Of a DNA stretch of 64,000 nucleotides, positions 1 through 6,770 are shown piece after piece. Numbering within the stretch: the first letter of the stretch is position 1; the number at the start of each line of letters is the position of its first letter. The notes under the pieces were generated by a model. The model saw only the letters and a list, made by a program, of their open reading frames with translations, searched no databases and was not told the DNA's origin. The stretch comes from Lyngbya sp. HA4199-MV5 (GTDB taxonomy: Bacteria > Cyanobacteriota > Cyanobacteriia > Leptolyngbyales > Leptolyngbyaceae), in assembly GCA_019359375.1 (NCBI GenBank), contig JAHHHL010000033.1, positions 1 through 64,000 on the forward strand, written 5' to 3'. The translations under genes and the position numbers were made by a program.

Positions 1-363
1 AGATTGCCGCAGTGGGTTCTGGTATAGTAAACACAACTTTTCAGGGGTGAGATGGACTTTGTTCCGCTCACCCCATTCTTCTATACCTTGTCCCTCTTCC
101 TCCAAATGGCTAAAGTCGAGCTTAGCGCCCTCTACGCCTCTGCGGTTGATAGCATCAGCCACTGGACCGTTCATCCACCATCTCTCATGAATCTTGGTGG
201 CGCATCCTTATTGAGAAACCACAGCTTGCTGATGGTGATATACCCACTTGTCTAACCAGGTTGCATGTCAAACGCACCAATATACAGGTAATTTAGTGTA
301 GGAGGGAATGACGCGATCGCGACTGTTTTGTCTGCGCCTACCTCCTTGTGAGCCATACTAACC
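1..363. other. Intergenic region at window start
   Basis: I see no convincing gene here. A 67-codon open frame at 52-255 has no recognisable motif and an atypical composition, so I do not call it. The segment should hold the promoter and leader of the DAHP synthase gene that starts at 364 or 415; I could not pick out a clear -10/-35 pair. Confidence 0.5.
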
Positions 364-1506
364 ATGCCTTTACAGCCGACTGCTTCAAGTTTTCGTTGGA
401 CTATTCACAATCCCATGCACAAAACTTCCGATCTTCACGTGGTTGAAACTCGTCCATTGCTGAGTCCAGCCTTTGTTCACGGTGAATTGCCCATCACCGA
501 AAAAGCCGCGCTCCTGGTCACCGAAACGCGCGATCGTATCCGTAATATCTTGCGCAGCGAAGATCGACGGCTGCTCGTAATCGTTGGACCGTGCTCGATT
601 CATGATGTACAGGCTGCTTACGAGTATGGTGAAAAGCTGGCAGCACTCCGCACAGAATTAGAAGACGAGCTAGAAATTGTCATGCGGGTGTACTTTGAAA
701 AACCGCGCACCACGATCGGCTGGAAAGGACTGATCAATGATCCCCATCTCGACGGCAGCTATGACATTAATACCGGGCTACGGCTTGCCCGTAAGCTGTT
801 GCTGGACCTGGCTCATTTGGGACTGCCCGCTGCAACCGAGCTACTCGATCCCATCATTCCCCAGTACATTGCGGATGTCATTTCCTGGACGGCGATCGGG
901 GCACGCACCACCGAAAGCCAGACTCACCGCGAAATGGCATCGGGGCTTTCCATGCCAGTCGGCTTTAAGAACGGCACCGATGGCGGCTTCCGCATTGCGG
1001 TCAATGCCATGCTGTCGGCGAGTCAACCCCACCGCTTTTTGGGGATCAACTTTCATGGACTGGCAAGCATTGTCACCACCACAGGTACGCCCGATACCCA
1101 TCTGGTGCTGCGGGGCGGCAAGCATGGTCCCAATTACGACGCATTGAACGTTGAAAAAGCAGCGGCGGAACTTGCTCAGAATGGTTTGAATCCCCGCGTG
1201 ATGGTCGATTGCAGCCACGATAACGCGGCGAAGGACTACACCAACCAACCGATCGCCCTCCAAAACATTGCCGATCAGATGGTGGCTGGCTCTCACCATC
1301 TCATGGGCGTGATGATCGAAAGCCATTTGAAGGCAGGCAACCAGAAGTTACCCAAAGATTTAAGCCAGTTGGTGTATGGTCAAAGCATTACCGATGCCTG
1401 TGTGGATTTTGCGACGACCGAGACGATGCTGCGATCGCTCGCTAGCTGTCTTGCCAAAGCGAACCGTCAGGGACAATATGCTGTAACGGCTCACCATACT
1501 CATTGA
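364..1506 (+). CDS. aroF: 3-deoxy-7-phosphoheptulonate synthase (DAHP synthase, class I)
   Basis: This enzyme condenses phosphoenolpyruvate and erythrose 4-phosphate, the first committed step of the shikimate pathway (aromatic amino acids, quinones), in the cytosol. The sequence shows the AroFGH-family signature: IVGPCSIHD near residue 75, FEKPRTTIGWKG, the GARTTESQTHREMASG block, the NFHG motif, LRGGKHGPNY and MVDCSHDNAAKDY. These carry the metal and PEP ligands. The 380-residue length (or 363 from the second Met) fits the roughly 350-residue family. The ATG at 364 adds a 17-residue Pro/Ser-rich leader; the ATG at 415 (MHKTSDLHVV) looks the more family-like start. The symbol aroF is generic, since isozyme class by feedback inhibitor cannot be read from sequence alone. 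No neighbour is co-transcribed. Confidence 0.95.
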   Translation: MPLQPTASSFRWTIHNPMHKTSDLHVVETRPLLSPAFVHGELPITEKAALLVTETRDRIRNILRSEDRRLLVIVGPCSIHDVQAAYEYGEKLAALRTELEDELEIVMRVYFEKPRTTIGWKGLINDPHLDGSYDINTGLRLARKLLLDLAHLGLPAATELLDPIIPQYIADVISWTAIGARTTESQTHREMASGLSMPVGFKNGTDGGFRIAVNAMLSASQPHRFLGINFHGLASIVTTTGTPDTHLVLRGGKHGPNYDALNVEKAAAELAQNGLNPRVMVDCSHDNAAKDYTNQPIALQNIADQMVAGSHHLMGVMIESHLKAGNQKLPKDLSQLVYGQSITDACVDFATTETMLRSLASCLAKANRQGQYAVTAHHTH

Positions 1507-1585
1507 CCAACTTCAGTCAACAGGTCATCTAAATCGCCAAACAACTGCTCTAAAACAGGTGCAACTGTGAGCCGTAGGGAGCTAA

Positions 1586-1717
1586 GCTAGGGGCTGTCAT
1601 CAATTAATACTACACATTACTTGCAGCAAGGGTTCTAGCCCCTAGCCTGGTGTGTTGGGGCGGGCGCGATGATGTTGATACCGCAAGATTCGGAGCTAAT
1701 TGATGACGCGCCCTAGC
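1586..1717. mobile_element. MITE-like 132-bp inverted-repeat element
   Basis: The left end (1586-1606, GCTAGGGGCTGTCATCAATTA) and right end (1697-1717) are imperfect inverted repeats of 21 bp with two or three mismatches. They flank about 90 bp that codes for nothing. An internal CTAGCCCCTAGCC around 1635-1647 repeats part of the terminal motif. The arrangement suggests a non-autonomous insertion element lying downstream of the DAHP synthase gene. No transposase is present, and I could not define a target duplication. Confidence 0.5.
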
Positions 1718-1738
1718 GTCCACCTTTCATATTGGGCA

Positions 1739-2521
1739 TCATTTCCCATCACTGGCTGATGGGTTCACCACTTTTTTGTTGATCATTTTGAGAAACAGTT
1801 CTGGGGTAATGCGAGAGCCTATTTTGAGAATTTTAACCATGCCAACTGGAATTTCAAGCTGATCGTTTGTTAGTCCTTCAAAGGCTTCTTTTGAGACGAT
1901 TTCGGGCTTCACTCCCTTATCTTTCTGCCCTCGTCTATCTCTTGCACCTCTGTCTAGCTCTGTATCTACGATGGGTGGGATCAGCTCAAAGACTTTAACC
2001 GACGTATGTTTGAGCTGATAGCGCAAAGAGATAGAAAATGAATGCAAGCCAGCTTTTGTCGCACAGTAAACGGGCGTGATTGATAATGGCACAATTCCTA
2101 AGCCTGAGGTTACGTTGATAATCGCAGCCTCACTTCTTTGCACAAAGTACGGCACAAACAAAGCAGTCAGGTGAATACAAGCCTCAAGGTTAATCGCTAT
2201 TTCACTCTCACCATTGAAGTAGTCTGCCTCGCCGTTGAGAAAATTAATTTCCCGCTGCACTCCTGCATTATTGACAAGGATATTGATGCTGGGGTGATTT
2301 TGGGTGCAAAACTCAACGAGTTCTCTCCGTTGGTGCAGTTCTGAAAGATTGCACTGGTAGGTAATGATCTGTGGCAGTATTTTCTTGGCTTCGCTAAGTT
2401 TTTCTGCTCGTCTTCCACAAATAATAACAGTGTTGTTTTTTGCCACGAAGTCTTTGGCTAGCTCAAGTCCAATCCCGGTGGCACCACCCGTAATCAGGAC
2501 TGTATTATCAGTCGTTTTCAT
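1739..2521 (-). CDS. SDR-family NAD(P)-dependent oxidoreductase (DltE-like)
   Basis: This is a short-chain dehydrogenase/reductase of 260 residues, the classical length. It has the N-terminal Rossmann motif TGGATGIG (residues about 11-18), the structural NNAG at about 84-87, the catalytic Ser (NVTSGLG) and the YCATK catalytic Tyr/Lys pair near residue 150. The pattern resembles DltE/YbbO-type classical SDRs, whose substrates are mostly unknown. The start is the ATG ending at 2521. The gene is transcribed divergently from an AraC-type regulator, with about 100 bp between the two starts. This is the usual layout of a regulator and its target, so control by that regulator is inferred. The cofactor and substrate cannot be assigned from sequence. 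Confidence 0.9.
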   Translation of the reverse strand: MKTTDNTVLITGGATGIGLELAKDFVAKNNTVIICGRRAEKLSEAKKILPQIITYQCNLSELHQRRELVEFCTQNHPSINILVNNAGVQREINFLNGEADYFNGESEIAINLEACIHLTALFVPYFVQRSEAAIINVTSGLGIVPLSITPVYCATKAGLHSFSISLRYQLKHTSVKVFELIPPIVDTELDRGARDRRGQKDKGVKPEIVSKEAFEGLTNDQLEIPVGMVKILKIGSRITPELFLKMINKKVVNPSASDGK

Positions 2522-2621
2522 TGGTTTTCCTTTAACCTGACGCTTTACAGGATAGCTGGTAAGATGATGGACAGAAAATGTCTAAACGTCCCTATTTCTT
2601 AGCCATTCGTCCAGACAATCT

Positions 2622-3587
2622 ATGCTGCGTCCCGATGCTTTAACGGATATTTTGCAAACCGTTCATCTGCAAAGTACGATTCTGGGATCGGCTCGCTTTA
2701 CGGCTCCCTGGAGTATTCATATCCCTGATGAAGATGAGGATGAAGCCACTATTCATGTGGTGATGCAGGGACAGTGCTGGCTACTGCTGGACGATCGATC
2801 GCACCCCATTCACATGGAAGTTGGAGATTTGGCGATCTTGCTTCAGAGTCAGGCGCATACTATTTGTGATGACCCTGCCAGTCCGACTGTGGAGCTTGAA
2901 ACGGTCATTGCCCAAAAGCCTGACCCTGGCTATAAACGCATTGCCTATGGTGGTGACGGGTTATTGACTCAACTGGTGTCAGGTACGTTTAAGTTCCGTG
3001 GCGATCGTGCCCATAATCCTCTGTTATCTGCCCTGCCACCGCTTATCCATATTAAGAATGAGATGGGGCAATTTATCCCCTGGCTAGAAACCACATTGCA
3101 GTTTATTGCGGCTGAAATTGATATCAACCAGCTAGGCTGCCAATGTGTGCTGTCTCGTTTAGCTGATGTGCTGTTTATTCAAGCGGTGCGGGCTTACGTC
3201 ATGGGGCTACCTGTCGATCGAGGCAATTGGTTACGCGCACTCACAGATACCGAGATTGGCATAGCGCTATCGTTCATACATCATTATCCGGCTCGTTCTT
3301 GGACGGTTGCCTCCCTTGCCGAGCAAATTCCAATCTCTCGCTCTACCTTTGCTGAACGGTTTCGCCAGTTGGTGGGGCAGCCTCCCATGCAGTATTTGAC
3401 CATGTGGCGCATGGTTAAAGCAGCAAATTTATTGCGAGAGAGCCAGCTAGATATGCGGGCGATCGCGGCTCAGGTGGGTTATGCGTCAGACGTTGCTTTC
3501 AGCAAAGCGTTTAAGCGCTGGTCAGGGGTTGCACCAGGTATCTACCGCCACAAGGCTTGCACAGGTAATCGAGTTTTGGGATTGTAG
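2622..3587 (+). CDS. AraC-family transcriptional regulator with cupin sensor domain
   Basis: The 321-residue protein has an N-terminal cupin-like effector domain (residues about 20-180; HVVMQGQCWLLLDD and a second strand set ending in AHTI) of the AraC-binding/cupin_6 type. Its C-terminal AraC double helix-turn-helix (about 215-310) contains PISRSTFAERFRQLVGQPPMQY and the second HTH ending in a signature close to GYASDVAFSKAFKRWSGVAPGIYR. Such regulators control divergent oxidoreductase genes in many bacteria; here the partner is the SDR gene. The ligand is unknown. The 3' end is only 6 bp from the convergent PEP-synthase-like gene. Confidence 0.93.
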   Translation: MLRPDALTDILQTVHLQSTILGSARFTAPWSIHIPDEDEDEATIHVVMQGQCWLLLDDRSHPIHMEVGDLAILLQSQAHTICDDPASPTVELETVIAQKPDPGYKRIAYGGDGLLTQLVSGTFKFRGDRAHNPLLSALPPLIHIKNEMGQFIPWLETTLQFIAAEIDINQLGCQCVLSRLADVLFIQAVRAYVMGLPVDRGNWLRALTDTEIGIALSFIHHYPARSWTVASLAEQIPISRSTFAERFRQLVGQPPMQYLTMWRMVKAANLLRESQLDMRAIAAQVGYASDVAFSKAFKRWSGVAPGIYRHKACTGNRVLGL

Positions 3588-3593
3588 TGCCAG

Positions 3594-6284
3594 TTAACGA
3601 TCGCGCTCCTGGTGCCGAGCCGTCTCCAGCAACAGTCGCCGTTCTGCCCGTGCGATCGCCCAGTAGGTGGCTTCGACCGCACCTGGATCAACTGAGATGG
3701 AAGTGATCCCCCAGCGTACCAACGCTTCCACCAGGTCAGGATCGTTTGAAGGGGCTTGTCCGCAAATGGAGCAGGGAATGCCCGCCTGTCTGGCTTGCTG
3801 AATCAGTTGGGCGATCGCTGCCCTGACGGCTGGATGACGCGCATCAAACGCCGATGCCATTGTGCCATGATCACGGTCTGCACCCAAAAGCAACTGGGTC
3901 AGGTCATTGGTGCCGATCGCAATGCCCTGCACGCCTGCACGCACATAGTCAGACAACAAAAATAATACAGACGGTACCTCTGCCATAATCCACAGTTGGA
4001 ATTGCGCGTTGTGCAGTAACCCAGCCGCCTGCACTCGCTGACGACAGAAGGCAAACTCCTCCACAGTACGGACAAAGGGCAGAAGCAAGCAAAGGTTAGG
4101 GTAGTGGATTTGAGCCTGCGCCAGTGCTGCCAGTTCTAGATCGAAGAGTGTGGGGTCAAGGCAGTAGCTAAAGGTGCCGTGCAAACCTAGCGTGGGGTTG
4201 ACTTCTGGGAGAACCGCTTCGCCACCTGGTAAGCCGCGTGACTCGTGCGATCGCAAGTCCAATGAGCGGTAAAACACTGGACGGGGTGATAGAGCAGCAG
4301 CGAACTGCACGAGACCCGTCGCCAACCGTTCAACCAGTGCCTCGCTACGTCCGCTTTGTAGCCACTGGAGAGGATGTTGATGTTCCAGCACTGAAAGCGT
4401 CAGGAGTTCGCTACGCAGAAGCCCAATGCCGTCGATCGGCAAAGCCGCGATCGCCTCCAGATGATCGGGCTGGCTGAGATTCACCATCAACCGGGTTCCC
4501 AACAGTGAGCGATCGCGGATTGTAATCATCTCGCTCGAATGCGCTACAGGCAGCGTGGTTAATGGCTGGAGCATGTCTGCCATCCGGTACACAGTGCCCC
4601 GATCGCCATCCACCAGAATCAGTTCACCTGGCTGAATGTGCTGCATCGCCCCGGCAGCAGCCATCACCGCTGGAACACCTAGCTCCCTTGCAATAATGGC
4701 GCTGTGAGAGGTCATACTGCCCTGCTCCAATACAAGTCCAGCCGCCTGCTTGATGAGGGGGAAGCAGTGGGGCTGCAACATTTCAGCTACCAAAATGGTT
4801 CCCGGTGGCAGTGCTTCGATCGTGGTGGTCTGATCAGAAAGGATGGTGGCTCTGGCGATCGAGCGCCCCTGTGAGGCAGCTAAGCCCGTCACCAGCAATG
4901 CCTGTGGCTCAGACGAGCGTTGCTTTGTGGGCATCAGGGTAGACTGACTTGGCTCTAAACCGGATTTAGGTGCTGTTTGAACCGCGCGATCGAGGGGTGT
5001 GGTGAGGGCGATCGGTGGCTCCTGGTTTACGGGATGAAGCGGATGCAGGTGTGCCTCTGATGAACATGTCATGATCTGAGTCAGCCAAAACTGTCGTGGT
5101 TCATCTAGTGCAGACTGATCGGCTGAAGCTTCACCCAATGCTGAAGACTCACTCGGCTCTGGAGGCTCACCTGGGTTGGGATACAATATCCACTCAAAAG
5201 CAGACACGTTGCTCATCTCTGCCATCACGCGTTGCCCAAACTGTACCAAGACACTTATCTGTGTGGTGTTAAGCGATGGGTGCTTCTGCGAATGCTTCTC
5301 TGGAAAAGCAGTTTTGAGCAGGGATAGGGGCGAAGCCTGGGATGATACAAGCGCTGTGTGTTGAAACGCTGCCAGGTCACCGATCTGCAGGGGATCTACA
5401 GGGTTGGAGTCGGGAGGCAACGGCGCTGCCAGCTCTCTAGATGATGTATGTGCTTGATCGATCGAATCGAATGGCTTGGTCGCCTCAGCATACCGTTTCG
5501 TCGTAATGTTGTCTGCAACCTGATAGACGATCGCTCGGTTGCCTACCTGCTGTAGCTGCGTCACGCCAGTAGCTACCTGAGCTTGATAAAGGTCTGGGAT
5601 CACTTCTCCCCAGGCGATCGCCATGCCCAACCCAGGGGTTGCCTGCATCTGCACCGTATCGCCCAGGCGTTGCACCGTGCCAGAAGCGATCGCCGATCGT
5701 AGCGGTTGCACCAGCACAGCCAACCTGACCTGCTGCAACGGAATGTTCAATCGCTGCCAGTAAAATAAGCTTTTTGCTCGAAAAAGCTGTGCCCAAAGAC
5801 GCTTCAACCCCCGATCGACATCGGCTGCTGTTGCCTGACAAAACTGGCTATCAAATAACGCTGAGCTTTTGCCGTCTGCGATCGTGCCCACCTTTAAAGC
5901 ATGGCGGGCAGTGGTTTTGATAAACAACGAAGGGCGTAATATCACCACAGGTGCATCTAGCTGCTGAATCGCAGTTTCCAGTTCTTGCTGCCAGTCTACG
6001 GGTAACGGGGCGACTTCAACGGACTGTCGTAATTGCTGCGCGATCGTCTGTAACTGCTGGGGATTGCCCAGATCTAATCGCAGGGATGAGTGCGGAAGAT
6101 CGGCAAAGAACGGTTCTGACCAGTCGATGGATTCTAAAAACTGGCGCAGCATACCCGCCGAAACCACAAATCCTGGCACCACAGGAAAATCCTTTTGCAG
6201 CAATTGCCCCAAGTACAGCGCTTTGTTGCCAACGAAAGCCTGATGATGCGGTTGAATCTGATCGAGCCAGTAAAGATTAGCCAC
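3594..6284 (-). CDS. Phosphoenolpyruvate synthase-like protein with divergent ATP-grasp domain
   Basis: The 896-residue protein has the domain order of PEP synthase / pyruvate phosphate dikinase: an N-terminal nucleotide-binding part (1-about 420), a phosphohistidine swivel (about 470-580) and a C-terminal PEP/pyruvate TIM barrel (about 590-890). The swivel His motif is clear (GSMTSHSAIIARELGVPAV, near residue 530). The barrel keeps GIGTNDLTQLLLGADRD and the catalytic Cys motif CSICGQAP. The ATP-grasp half is eroded: the usual RSSATAEDLPxASFAGQ block reads RPSLFIKTT and lacks the acidic and Gly residues, the final QxRPIT strand is absent, and a Ser/Pro-rich linker of more than 150 residues interrupts it. 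It may be a PEP-utilising phosphotransfer protein that does not make PEP from ATP. True PpsA would be about 800 residues. Confidence 0.75.
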   Translation of the reverse strand: MANLYWLDQIQPHHQAFVGNKALYLGQLLQKDFPVVPGFVVSAGMLRQFLESIDWSEPFFADLPHSSLRLDLGNPQQLQTIAQQLRQSVEVAPLPVDWQQELETAIQQLDAPVVILRPSLFIKTTARHALKVGTIADGKSSALFDSQFCQATAADVDRGLKRLWAQLFRAKSLFYWQRLNIPLQQVRLAVLVQPLRSAIASGTVQRLGDTVQMQATPGLGMAIAWGEVIPDLYQAQVATGVTQLQQVGNRAIVYQVADNITTKRYAEATKPFDSIDQAHTSSRELAAPLPPDSNPVDPLQIGDLAAFQHTALVSSQASPLSLLKTAFPEKHSQKHPSLNTTQISVLVQFGQRVMAEMSNVSAFEWILYPNPGEPPEPSESSALGEASADQSALDEPRQFWLTQIMTCSSEAHLHPLHPVNQEPPIALTTPLDRAVQTAPKSGLEPSQSTLMPTKQRSSEPQALLVTGLAASQGRSIARATILSDQTTTIEALPPGTILVAEMLQPHCFPLIKQAAGLVLEQGSMTSHSAIIARELGVPAVMAAAGAMQHIQPGELILVDGDRGTVYRMADMLQPLTTLPVAHSSEMITIRDRSLLGTRLMVNLSQPDHLEAIAALPIDGIGLLRSELLTLSVLEHQHPLQWLQSGRSEALVERLATGLVQFAAALSPRPVFYRSLDLRSHESRGLPGGEAVLPEVNPTLGLHGTFSYCLDPTLFDLELAALAQAQIHYPNLCLLLPFVRTVEEFAFCRQRVQAAGLLHNAQFQLWIMAEVPSVLFLLSDYVRAGVQGIAIGTNDLTQLLLGADRDHGTMASAFDARHPAVRAAIAQLIQQARQAGIPCSICGQAPSNDPDLVEALVRWGITSISVDPGAVEATYWAIARAERRLLLETARHQERDR

Positions 6285-6325
6285 AGTTGCAACTCATAGC
6301 AACGATACGTTAGAGCCAACATCAA

Positions 6326-6770
6326 TTGATTTTAGGGGCTGGGAAGAAAAAATGATATGAACGGTGGGAGCAGGGGCAGAGGGCAGAGGGCAGAAGGCAG
6401 AGGGCAGGAGGCAGAAAAAGTTGTTGGTTGTTGGTTGTTGGAAGGAGGGGACAGGGGGTAGAAAAAGTTGTTGGTTGTTGGTTGTTGGTTGTTGGTTGTT
6501 GGAAGGAGGGGACAGGGGGTAGAAAAAGTTGTTGGTTGTTGGTTGTTGGAAGGAGGGGACTGGGGGTGGGGGCAGGGGGCAGGAGGGTTAGATGAGCGAT
6601 CGGTTAGTGGTCAGGTTGTGGGCAAGGAAGCCTCGTCCTACATGCATTCAATGATCTAAGGCGATTTCCACAAAAGAAGTGACCCAACGTCGTGCGGGCA
6701 TCTTGCCCGCGTCGCAAGCGAGACACTTGCACTACGGTATCCATTGGGTAGATGCTTTAAGAGAAGTCAC
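6326..6770. repeat. Heptamer (STRR-like) repeat array, 445-bp intergenic gap
   Basis: From about 6361 to 6590 the DNA is built of 7-bp units: GGCAGAG/GGCAGAA/GGCAGGA at 6371-6416, then runs of GTTGTTG. A larger unit repeats three times (6420-6466, 6467-6527, from 6528): a block of GTTGTTG heptamers followed by a 26-bp spacer. Copies one and two are 47 and 61 bp and differ by exactly two heptamers. No gene is supported; the open frames here are products of the repeat. Confidence 0.85.

Noticed and set aside
52-255. 67-residue open frame at window start
   Set aside because: It has no motif, an unusual composition and no ribosome site; treated as non-coding.
841-1326. 161-residue frame opposite the DAHP synthase gene
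   Set aside because: It is fully inside the sense gene and without protein-like motifs.
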